60,000 nucleotides of DNA. Origin: Strigamia acuminata. Lineage: Eukaryota > Arthropoda > Chilopoda > Geophilomorpha > Linotaeniidae. Where the stretch lies: positions 2,792,001 through 2,852,000 of the forward strand of contig OX442315.1 of the NCBI GenBank assembly GCA_949358305.1, in the 5' to 3' direction. Both the position numbers and the translations under genes were made by a program. The notes under the pieces were generated by a model. It saw only the letters and a list, made by a program, of their open reading frames with translations, was not told the DNA's origin and ran no database searches. This document shows, in pieces, positions 50,821 through 60,000 of this stretch; positions within the stretch are counted from its first letter, which is position 1, and each line of letters opens with the position of its first letter.

Positions 50821-51485
50821 TAGTTCGAAGTTAGTCTTTTTTATCTAATTTTTCACTTCAAAGTAGTTTTGAGAATTCAAAATTACACTGTAGCTAATAA
50901 TTACCATTTTTTTTTAAAGTGAAATCATTGTTCAGTTTGAAATGCCATTGTCTGGAAAATTATACCACTCACATGCGTTCCTTGCTTTGTACATTGTTCC
51001 ATGACTACTGAAATGGCCTTGGTTGAGGTACTTAAATTGCTTTCCCCAACAATGACTGCTCTAGTCAGAATGGTGGCTAAAACATAAGCGTACAAAAATA
51101 TTCAGGTCTTACTTGCTCACAAGGAGAGCATCCGAGTGAAATAGTTTCCCAGATATAAAAATTGCATTTAAAACCCTGTTATGGTTTTAGTTTCAAATGA
51201 AAATTTGAATTAGTAACGGGGTTTCAAAACCATCAGGTCTCTCTGGCTCATCCTGTACTATAAACTTATCATACCACGCAAGTCATATTTGTATGAAGAA
51301 GTATATTATCCATGCACGAATTCAAGCAATTGGTGACATTGTCTTCGGACCAGCACGGATTGTGGTTTGTATTGATGTTCTGAAACTGAGTAAAATATTG
51401 CATTTAATTTCAGCAATTACCTGTGCATAAATTTGTGGATAAATGCTTTGCAAATATCATGAATTTTGGATTTGTCAATTGAAAG

Positions 51486-51630
51486 CACTCTCACTTCTCT
51501 GTAAAGCACACTCACTTCTCTGTAAATCACACTCACTTTTCTGTAAATCACACTCACTTCTCTGTAAATCACACTCGCTTTTCTATAAAGCACACTCATT
51601 TCTCTGTAAAGCACACTCACTTCTCTGTAC
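51486..51630. repeat. 21 bp tandem repeat in intron 4 of channel gene 3
   Basis: About seven copies of CACACTCACTTCTCTGTAAA plus one base. The open frame across it is a by-product of the 21 bp period. Confidence 0.8.
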
Positions 51631-52136
51631 GACTTAGCTGCTTTCTAAAACTCTGCACATGAAAACATTTTGCTAATGTCAATGTGTATAAGATTTACCT
51701 CAGTAATTCTGAAAAAAAGGAAATTCAACAATTGTCGACCAAGTTTTATATTTTGCAGATTGTATTTATACACCACTTTGGATGAAAGAAATATCTGAAA
51801 CAAAAAAACATTTGACAAACCGCATCAATCAAAATCTATTTCTTCAAATCACAAAATAACCTGAGCCGATGCTGATGCGTTCATCTTCGGAAAAACTAAG
51901 TACGACTGCCAATAATCAGTTCCAGTAAAACGATAAACATTATCTAAACGGCAAAAACAAATCTAAAATTCCCATTTGCCAACATTAATTTTCAAATTCA
52001 ATCCTACCGTTAACGAATTTGTAGCAACGACCCTCAACCATGTCGATGGGAACTCCCAGTGCCCTGCCTTCAATACATTTGTCGCTAATTGCTTCGGAGC
52101 ACTGAAATATATTAAAATATTATCTACAGTGTAAGC

Positions 52137-52313
52137 TCCGTAGACCGGACATAGGACGGGTCCAAGAAAGTTGTCCGGACTAAAAGGCTGTCCGGATGGG
52201 AGAGGGGATTTAGTATTGCTGAGTATAGTTTGGGACCAAATCAGGACCTCCAAACTGTCCAGTCCACACAGCTGTCCAGACGGTGCTATGTCCGGTTTAC
52301 AGAGCTTACACTG
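52137..52313. mobile_element. 177 bp MITE with TA duplication in intron 1 of channel gene 3
   Basis: The ends CAGTGTAAGCTCCGTAGACC and a near-complement are flanked by TA. Same family as the ends of 35846-37339. Confidence 0.8.
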
Positions 52314-52727
52314 TATACGAATCACGGCACGAGACTCGAATACCTTTTGCCCAATCATCGAACCATCCAAATCGTTTTCCTTCCAAGATTCAAAATTAAA
52401 AGAAAAGTTGGACTTTCCGTTTTTTAATTCCTCAACGACGTGGTGGATAATTTCATTGGGACAAACGACGATTGTGGGAAAAGTGTAATTATCAATATTG
52501 TATTCCATGACAACAATAGTGCTGATTGGTTGCAGCAAATACCGATTTAAGCAGTTTGACACTTGCCAGCCGCACACGAGAACGGAAAGAAAACACAAGC
52601 TAACACGAATTGCTTGAAATGCATTTTTATACAGTTTAGTACGCCAAAATGTGTGTGTTTGTTTCTTTTTATTTTTCAGTTGAGTTGGTTTCCATGCATA
52701 CATATGGTGTGCTGGTGGGCCAGCCAT

Positions 52728-53150
52728 TATTCCTATTAGTAAAATAAATTTACAAATATAAATAAGTAAAATTTACATCAAAATTGAAAATTTAGCATAG
52801 CGACGGAGAAGAAGGGAAATGTCTATTGATCCTTTTTGACTTTAACACGTTTATAATAACAACACGTCATTATCTAAAGCACACTCCTTAATATTTGGGC
52901 TCTCATTTAACTAAATCCAATTATTTTTTGTTGAAAAATAATTACCGGGGTGTATATTTAGCTGGAAAATATTTTAGTCTTTACAAAACTTTTTTTGTAT
53001 TCAGAAATGATATTTTTTCATCATTACATTTCATCACGTTGTGGTTTATTTAACTGCACTCGTCATTCTTGTAAAAAATAATAACAGTAATAGTAATAAA
53101 CTCACCAGAATATCTCATCAATAAAAATATGATGACGACTATCACTACCA
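52728..53150. other. Upstream region of channel gene 3, nothing recognised
   Basis: AT-rich sequence without a visible gene or repeat. Confidence 0.4.
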
Positions 53151-53189
53151 AACTGATAGTGAGAATTTACCGTTAGAAAATAATGTAGA

Positions 53190-53398
53190 TAGTGAAAATG
53201 AGATAGTGAAAATGAGATAGTGAAAATGAGATAGTGAAAATGAAATAGTGAAAATGAAATAATGAAAATGTGATAGTGAAAATGAGATAGTGAAAATGTG
53301 ATAGTGAAAATGAGATAGTGAAAATGAGATAGTGAAAATGAGATAGTGAAAATGAGATAGTGAAAATGAGATTGTGTAAATGAGATAGTGAAAATGAG
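53190..53398. repeat. 15 bp minisatellite
   Basis: About 14 copies of GATAGTGAAAATGAG with few changes. A 15-base period leaves the minus strand open, which explains a spurious repetitive ORF. Confidence 0.9.
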
Positions 53399-53700
53399 AA
53401 TTTACCTTGAGATTAGACCTCGCAACACAACAATCGTTCTCTCGACCAATCCCATGACATTTTACATCTGATGCTTGGTTCGTAAAGGCCCCACCGGGGG
53501 GCGCTAGCATGAGAAAAATTTCTGGAAATTATGCATGGCGCCAGGAATTTCTTCCCGGTAAGAACCAATCAGACATCAAAAGCGGTTTGTTACGCGCCTC
53601 GGGATTGGTCGGTAGAACGATTGTTGTTTTGTTAGGCCTAATCTCATTCATATTTATTTATAGCCCAAGCTAGTGGTAAATTCTCGTATCAAATACACCT
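53395..53700. repeat. Inverted-repeat element next to the minisatellite
   Basis: GAGATTAGACCTCGCAACAC and ACAATCGTTCTCTCGACC on the left are mirrored by GGTCGGTAGAACGATTGTTG and TTAGGCCTAATCTC on the right, around a short unique centre. No clear TSD. Confidence 0.55.
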
Positions 53701-53929
53701 CGCGCTTGAGTAATTGTCGGGATTAGGCAGCACTCATCTTCTTGTCAGATAAGATCTTATCAGGATTATGCCACCCCTCGGACCTGCACAAAGTTCAACT
53801 TAATACAATGACATAATCCTGAATATGTCTTGCCTATCCAAGACACTTCTGCTTCTGGCTGGCCGTGTAACACTTTACACAAACCAGCGCCCTATTCTGC
53901 GGGCCTATGAAAACCTACATCGCTCGTAC

Positions 53930-54165
53930 ACTTAACGTGGAGATGGTAGTAACGCCTCCATGTCCGGGTTCCCGATGACGGTCGTGTGACCGTGAGGAGA
54001 CTGTAGCCGGGATTGTGGGTATGGATCTTGGGTACGGTAAATCTCATCAGTGGACCACAAGACTATAGCCGAGTTGTGGGTATGACTGCGGCTATGGTGG
54101 AACCCTCATCTAGCATGTAGCCAGGGTCGTGGGTATGGACCTTGGTTATGGCTCATCAAAACACT
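53930..54165 (+). repeat. Degenerate tandem repeat in a SINE-like block
   Basis: The motif TGTAGCCGGGATTGTGGGTA recurs in three to four diverged copies (with TATGGATCTTGGGTACGG after it). The block is GC-richer than its flanks and may be part of a longer dispersed repeat starting near 53870. Confidence 0.45.
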
Positions 54166-54454
54166 AACTTTTGTAACATTTCAGTGAAAAACCCAGAATA
54201 GGTTCACTTGATTTAACTAGCCAACCATCTCTAGCTGCAGGTTCGACATCGTCACAACCTAATTATCCTGACAATTACACGTCGCACTCGGTATATTACC
54301 TATGAGAACAGACGAGATAAAATAAATTGTGTTGTGTAATTTCCTAAACAAAGTCCACCTAGTGACAGTACATAAGCTTATGACAACGGAATGCCAATAA
54401 ATTAATGCAAACAAACAAACACAGCGCCAATTTCGTCAACGCAGAATGAAATTC

Positions 54455-54589
54455 CTACAAAAACCACTGACCATTCGGACATTTAGCAACATGATGACCT
54501 TTGACGCGGCACTTAAAGCATGTAACTTGAGCCAACGGTTGAAACCGCCGCGGCGCTCGAGCCCTCGGACGGGAATTGGAGATTCCCAT
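54455..54589 (-). CDS. Small CCHC zinc-knuckle ORF or exon (44 codons)
   Basis: On the minus strand, ATG at 54589-54587 opens an Arg-rich segment (SRPRARAPRRFQPL) followed by CFKCRVKGHHVAKC, an exact C-x2-C-x4-H-x4-C knuckle, and a stop at 54457-54455. An ATAG acceptor lies upstream (near 54607) and a GTCAGT donor follows AAATGTCCGAATG, so this may be an internal exon of a nucleic-acid-binding protein instead of a complete gene. It stands out in GC content from the AT-rich flanks. It could also be a gag remnant of a retroelement, but no other retroelement part is seen near it. Confidence 0.45.
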   Translation of the reverse strand: MGISNSRPRARAPRRFQPLAQVTCFKCRVKGHHVAKCPNGQWFL

Positions 54590-54609
54590 AAAAATAAATC
54601 GAGGAACTA

Positions 54610-55840
54610 TAAAAATAAAAATTGAAAATGAAATTTAACAATATTGTGTAATGACATTTTTCATAAAAATTGCCTCTATGCGTCTTGTGGTCCAATGCGT
54701 CTTATTGTCCCCAAAATACGTTAGCACCGTCTACAAGTATTTAAAATTAAAAATTCTGAGATAAAATTACCTTTACTGCACTTTCTGCTATCTACTGAAA
54801 ACACACTAAAACATAGTACGATGCAAAAAGTAATTTCTTGCAATAGTAACAACGACCAAAGCACGTAAAGTAATATACCATTGAAGCAAAATGTGAAATT
54901 GCTTATAATTTATTTTTTTGGTTAATTTCTCAAGTTTAATGTTACAATCATCTCAGTTTATGTCTCTTAATGATATACACAAAAAAAATGCAGCATACAA
55001 TTCACAAAAAAACTGACACAAATTGAAATTGATTAACTACCTCTACAAACGTTTGAGTTTAATAAACAGCACGGTAGACCATTTAGTGTAGACAGCAGTA
55101 GACAGCAAAAAAAAGTAAAAAACATAAAATTGCAATTTGATGGCACCAAATGACATACTCTACACTCGTAAAATACTTTTAATGTCTTAATAGTTTGCTT
55201 AATTTACTTTTGCACGGTACGCCGATTCGTGTCTTCGGTAGACAGAAAAAAGTGCATCAAAAATTACAAAATTTCAATCCACGGTTTTTGTTAGCAATTG
55301 GTCGATTAATTACCGTAATTATCTGCTTTCATTCTCGCGCTCATTTGATCTGGATCTCACAAGTCGGGTTCTTGATTTTTGTTCGTCTAAAAACGAGAAG
55401 TTAGAATTAGTGTTTTTGTTTATAGTTATTATTGACACCTATTTATCTAATTATCGTTTATTGTAGTCGTTTTGAGAGATTCTCATGCTGTAAAACTCAA
55501 GGAACGTGCATTACACGAGCCGAGCCATGCAATGATCGGTTATGTAGCTGTAATCGGAGACTCGAATTAATATAAAAGTTCACACGCTTTTATTATATTG
55601 CCGATAGACTTACTTCTTATTAGTTTCCGTCTGCAAAGACGAGATGGATCGAGAAGATGCATTCTCGGGACGAACTTGAGTGAAGTTCGTTAGCGTGGTC
55701 AGCCATTTTAGTTGCAAAGGTCCCAGATCTTGCTTCGTCGTGTCTATTCTTTGATTAGTTAATTAGTTAATTAGTTAATTTAAACTTTTACATATATTTA
55801 AGTTTCGTATTGAATTTAGATGTTAATTTAGAAGTTAATT
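54610..55840. other. AT-rich stretch, nothing recognised
   Basis: No convincing coding region. Short open frames here have AT-driven composition. Three TTAGTTAA repeats occur near 55760. Confidence 0.4.
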
Positions 55841-55841
55841 C

Positions 55842-56316
55842 AAATGAACTTCTCTTTTGACATCGGGAGACATCCGCAGCTCCAATCACAGGACTCCACA
55901 CATTCCCGCTAAAACCAGCCAATGACAGTGCAGCTTACTAAAGGTAATGACATCATTGTGAGCATAGCCGGAAGTTTGATTTTCCATTAAGATCACAATG
56001 TCTGAACTAAAAAATAGTCGTGGCTCGTGGCTTCGAGCAGCGCAATGACATCAAAGGCAATCAACAATACACCCACTAATGTTACTTTTTGCATCTAAAT
56101 GTTTCATTTTGTTTCCTTTAGTTGGGCACAGACTGCTCGGCATCACCGTGGTTCAGACATTGTGATCTAATGGAAAATGAAACTTCCGGCTATGCTCACA
56201 ATGATGTCATTACCTTTAGTAAGCTGCACTGTCATTGGCTGGTTTTAGCGGGAATGTGTGGAGTTCTGTGATTGGAGCTGCGGATGTCTCCCCGATGTCA
56301 AAAGAGAAGTTCATTT
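55842..56316. repeat. Near-perfect palindromic element (475 bp)
   Basis: Arms of about 175 bp run from AAATGAACTTCTCTTTTGAC inward to ACATTGTGATC-type sequence and are complementary with very few differences. The centre is about 130 bp. A foldback MITE is likely, but I find no clear TSD. Confidence 0.7.
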
Positions 56317-56471
56317 CACAATGATCATCACATTTCAAACTCTTTCAGCTAAACTGCCTACTTGTTCATATTCTTCATGTCTTTTTAAATGCTTTTATTC
56401 AACTTGGCTTGAATGTTTGTTGGTTTGTGTAATTTGGAGAAAAATAGAATTAAAAACTTCATCATAAGCTT

Positions 56472-56512
56472 GGAAAGTAGACTTTTCTGATGCAGTTTTT
56501 GGTCTACTTTCC
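56472..56512. repeat. Short hairpin
   Basis: GGAAAGTAGAC and GTCTACTTTCC face each other across 19 bases. Confidence 0.5.
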
Positions 56513-57108
56513 AATTAATACGATAACATTTGGATTAAAAGTAGTTAAGAGGGAGAAAATAGCCATTTACGGCGCAATGTCTCATCAAACCGGAGCACCA
56601 CCTGGCGGATCCCGAGTGCTTTAATGGATTAAAAAATAATTTGATCTTGCTAATTTCCCAAAAATTGTCCCGCCATTTTCTACATGTTCGAAATGTGTCT
56701 ACAACAGCCACCGGAGAAAGTAGGTCAGATTTCTGAGCCAATGGGAGAGCGACAGGAATGCTGTCCTTAGTCGGTTGTAAGTAAGGCCATGAAATAACTT
56801 TTTTTTTACAAGTCAAAGTATGATTTAGTGTTGACCTCTGATATTCAATTTTTTTTAAATCAAAACCAACCATTTTGAAGACAGAATTTCTTCAAAAGTG
56901 ACATCAAACACTGCATAAATGGTTGCTTTCAGTGGTTTGTACCAATCACATTTTTTTGGTTGGCCATAGAGCAGACGGTTTTGGATTTGACTTTATCTTC
57001 TAGATAAAGTCGAAGTTGCAAAATCGACTTTTGTTGAAATACTTCCAAGTGCTCGCATCAGAATGTAGGGTAATTTGAACAATATTTATAACTTTGTTCG
57101 TTCCTTAA

Positions 57109-57510
57109 CCTTCCCATAGCCATGGTGTTTACTACACATGTGCAGCCATGGTCGGTCATTTCTGTCTTCTTTTAAAAAATCCTTCTGCACATGTGCACAA
57201 TCACATTTTTCCTGGTGCAATCGCATTTTTCCTGGTAAAAGCACATGTTTTAAGACTAATTTTAATACGCCACCTTGTGCAAACAGATGGCAAAGTGGTG
57301 TATCGCACTCCCATTAAGGGTGTTTTGTGTTATAAATATTAAATTATCTTAATAATAATTGAAAAACTATTCGTATTTCGACATTATAAAATAAGAAAAA
57401 AAGGTTTTTGAGGAATAAGTTAACCTCATTAATTAATTTTCAGAAAAAAAAGAATTACAGTGATTTTTTCACTTCTGTAATTTTTTTGACCCACCATGGC
57501 TATGGGAAGG
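57109..57510. mobile_element. piggyBac-like MITE with TTAA duplication
   Basis: The ends CCTTCCCATAGCCATGG and the exact complement are flanked by TTAA on both sides (57105-57108, 57511-57514). A TTAA target is the hallmark of piggyBac (and Kolobok) elements. 402 bp, no coding sequence. Confidence 0.8.
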
Positions 57511-57623
57511 TTAAAAATATGAATGAAATATAATCTTCCATAAAAGATTAGACAATTAAGATAATTCTTAGGGTTAAATTTGATAAATGAAAAATCATCA
57601 ACATTCAAGCAGCACAGGGTTGA

Positions 57624-58384
57624 ATGAGAATGATTATCTTCAGCTTTGCACTCATTCTTTTACTGGCTGCAGGTAAATTTGAATTAGTACATTGACATCA
57701 TTACTTTTTACTATTCCTTTAAGGTGTTTCTGCTGGAAGACACTTCGTACAAGCTGAACGAGGAGATTCAATATCATTTGAATGCAGTACAAGTACCACT
57801 CTGTGTGAATTATACGTTTATGGTCAGCGTGGCAAAGTGCCAATAATCACCAGATTCGACTCATTTGTAGAAAATTTCAAAATCAGAGATTCACACTCTT
57901 GCATTGTTGACATTACTAGCATCAAGTTGCTTGATTCTGGTGAATACCACTGCGTCACTGACAAAGAATACGAGGTGTATCATGTGGAAATCAAATGTCA
58001 GTCCCATAACAATAATCATTAATTTTTTTTTACTAATTTTTAATTATAGTTTCAGAGATTCCATTCAAACTGTTTTATGGCGAGAAATTGTGGACAAATA
58101 ATTCAGACCATTTGATAGATATTAGTGATGAAGGGTATCTAAACTTTAAATGTCAATTTTACTCAAGTGCGGAAACAACAGCCAATTTTGTCTGGACGGT
58201 GAACGATGAGAGAATAATAAGAGATTTTCAATACAGTCAACATCATACTGATGTGTGGAAAACTGAGTCAAACTACCAGTTTTATTTCATTGCGGGTGAA
58301 AATGAAAAAGAAATCGCATGTCAAATTGAATCTGAATTTAAACACACACTTCTAATTGGAAAATTTGGAATAACCTGTGAGTAA
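57624..58384 (+). CDS. Two-immunoglobulin-domain secreted or surface protein, partial
   Basis: Exons 57624-57672, 57724-57996 and 58050-58376 (or to the in-frame TAA at 58382-58384), with GT-AG introns of about 50 bp. Residues 1-16 form a signal peptide (MRMIIFSFALILLLAA). The first Ig domain has Cys in SISFEC and the typical DSGEYHC before the second Cys. The second has FKCQFY, a Trp in FVWTVN and ACQIES. The third exon ends at a good donor (GTGAGT). Either the gene continues or the protein ends four codons later with ITCE. No transmembrane segment is visible. If more exons exist, a TIR element and a gypsy LTR lie in the next intron. I cannot assign it to a named family. A recognition or adhesion role is only a guess. 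Confidence 0.65.
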
Positions 58385-58559
58385 TAGAATTAAGAATCCC
58401 TAACCTATAGTCAAAGCAAAAAACATCTTCACTACTCAAATTTACCTACTGTACGGCCTCGAACCTACAAGTAGGACGATTTACCACAGGACTTCACATC
58501 TAGCAAAATTTCATTGTTAGACTGTAAACGATTCTGTCTTGTGATCGTGGCGCCATCCG

Positions 58560-59100
58560 ACCGTAATGGGACAAAATAACGTTATTTTGCGGGCAAATGG
58601 CGGACAAGTGACATGACATTCCGTATTTTCATTTTTAGAAGACATTTATATTTTATTTTTAAGTTAAAAATAATGTCTGAAAATTATTTATTACATTTTT
58701 AGATATTATTTTTTCTCCATCTTTGCCCTGAGATGAGAAATGAACAGGACCAGCTGTTTGGCCTAAAGGTTTCTTCTCTACTTCTCTAAACAAAGTAGAT
58801 GCTTTATTGTCATGTAACCTGACCAACTGTCACTAAGGGAAAAAGATGGAAACTGCATGCTGCTTTATACCTTGTATTGTTGTCAATACAATGTACTTTT
58901 TCAATGCATTAAAACCTGCATTAATTCCTTGTGGTGTTAATACACCACAATTTTTAAATCAAATGTTAAATAAAATTTAACTACGTTATAACGTCCTCCA
59001 AAAATGTAAATGCGGGATGTCAATTGTCCGCCATTTGCCCGCAAAAAATTTTAACAATGCAAAGACAGATGGCTCTTTCTTCGCATTTCTACGGGACAAC
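58560..59100. mobile_element. Diverged TIR element
   Basis: TTTTGCGGGCAAATGGCGGA near 58593 is inverted as TCCGCCATTTGCCCGCAAAA near 59028, with GGGACA-type sequence towards both ends. The boundaries and TSD are uncertain. Confidence 0.5.
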
Positions 59101-59106
59101 TTAGAT

Positions 59107-60000
59107 TGTGGTGACCCGACTGGGGTGGGGCACGAAGAGTTTCTCTCGTGGCCTACATACGGGTAAAGAAGGGGAGTCGCACGCGCGCCTCCCTTCCCTC
59201 AGAGCATTGACATCCAGTCAATGGACGGGCGTCTGCCCTGGGGGAGTGGGGGAGATTCGTCTTCTCCACTATTGGGTGGCTTTAGTCACCTGTCACCCCC
59301 CGCTTTGTGCAAAGGAATTCGCCTTGCACTGAGCGGGCAGAACCAACACAAAAATCAACCAAGATACACGTAAAAGCCAAACGTCCTAAAACGATCAAGC
59401 CTAAGTACAAAGACTTCAGGAGTGACCTAGGACAAGGGACTTTCAACGTGAGTACGATTGATTTGTGTTAACCTCCGCAGAGTAACCTGCGAAACAAGAT
59501 TACCACACTATTTTAGCAAGCCAGCTAGAAATAGTAAACCTACTCCAATTTAGCGAGTTGTGCAGACAAACGGTCGCACAAGCCTAAATTGCAGTAACCA
59601 CGACGAGCGTTCCCGCCGCTGTGTGTATCGCCGGGAACCACCAAGCGTCCGCCGCTGTGTGATCGCCGGACACCTACACAAAACCCTAAACCTAGACAAC
59701 AGACCAGAAGTAAGACCTTTTAGGCATTCACTCGCGCCCGACCAGCGTGAGCCCGAAGGACCGAACGAGAAACGTGAGACGAGGACGCCATTCATTGCCA
59801 CGCCGGCCCAAGACGACACCACGTTGCCACGCGGACGCCATCTTGGATCCAGAGCGCCTACAAAGGACGACCTCGACCAGTTTCCCGCCAACTTCACACA
59901 CCCCAACCTTTTACCTTTTTATTCCCTTACATATTTTATTCCTTTTACCTGTACATTCCCGTATAATAAATACATTTATTATATTTACCATTTTACATTG
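59107..60000 (+). repeat. LTR of a second gypsy element of the same family, cut by the window end
   Basis: Reverse-complement match to the gypsy-1 LTR in the same block order (GTGACCCGACTGG, GAAGAGTTTCTCTCGTG, GTGCAAAGGAAT, CACTGAGCGGGCAGAACCAA), with clear divergence. It is oriented plus and starts after the Ig-domain exons. It may be a 5' LTR of an element outside the window or a solo LTR. Confidence 0.8.

Larger units (their letters stand above)
47941..52727 (-). pseudogene. DEG/ENaC-type channel, gene 3, last exon split by an LTR element
   Basis: Minus-strand exons 52344-52727, 52008-52101, 51861-51943, 51699-51794 and 51275-51385, then a last exon 49409-49673 continuing after the insertion at 47941-48051. 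The middle exons are 94, 83, 96 and 111 nt, as in gene 2. TM1 contains IRVSLCFLSVLVCGWQ, followed by FPTIVVCPNEI. NPCWSEDNVTNC and CKCRRPCNSATY follow. The insertion falls between ADIL and the TM2 residues SNVGFFIGIS, which survive beyond it with a stop at 47941-47943. Read through, the product gains unrelated residues and stops at 49346, losing the selectivity filter and most of TM2. The rest is open and well preserved, so inactivation is recent. The allele may be polymorphic. Confidence 0.75.

Noticed and set aside
51417-51637. SVLYREV-type repeat protein
   Set aside because: The 21 bp tandem repeat in an intron keeps the frame open. No other support.
53145-53510. Repetitive Phe/Ser/His-rich ORF
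   Set aside because: Produced by the 15 bp minisatellite period, with no start context or conserved ends.

Overview
The window is genomic DNA from an invertebrate animal whose species I cannot name. Spliced genes with GT-AG introns, a secretory cyclophilin, three DEG/ENaC-type channel genes and an immunoglobulin-domain gene point to a metazoan. Metazoan-type Ty1/copia and Ty3/gypsy retrotransposons and many TIR elements sit between and inside them. No prokaryotic gene organisation, CRISPR array, rRNA or convincing tRNA gene is visible.

Layout. (1) 551-26837 (+): a cyclophilin B-like gene with five short exons encoding 217 residues. Its second intron is 25.4 kb and holds a nested stack, each level supported by a target-site duplication (TSD): a hAT-like MITE (873-23859, GCTATTTG) contains copia-1 (1136-23354, TTTTT). 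Copia-1 contains a 15.1 kb gypsy on the minus strand (6575-21672, ACGT), which contains a 1588 bp TIR element (15163-16750, ATT), which contains a 756 bp palindromic MITE. Two further foldback MITEs follow. (2) 28043-32270 (+), 34047-37779 (-) and 47941-52727 (-): three related DEG/ENaC genes with matching exon sizes, all invaded by mobile elements. An inverted identical copy of the 1588 bp element sits in intron 1 of the first. A MITE-within-MITE carrying a SWIM zinc-finger ORF sits in intron 1 of the second. An LTR element carrying a Ulp1-type cysteine protease splits the last exon of the third, inside the pore helix. (3) 38871-46039: a second hAT-like MITE with copia-2 inside it. (4) 52.7-57.6 kb: sparse sequence with minisatellites, palindromes, a TTAA-flanked MITE and a small CCHC zinc-knuckle ORF. 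(5) 57624-58384: a two-Ig-domain secreted or surface protein, followed by a gypsy LTR that runs off the window.

Strongest new candidates. First, an 85-nt structured RNA plus a 20-nt hairpin in the 5' leaders of both copia elements, where every stem difference is compensatory although the LTRs are unrelated. Second, the Ulp1 protease inside an LTR element. Third, a 921-residue third gypsy ORF in the env position, starting directly after a splice-acceptor-like sequence. Fourth, the depth of the nest itself. All element boundaries were read by eye from terminal repeats and duplicated targets. Family names rest on motifs, not database searches.
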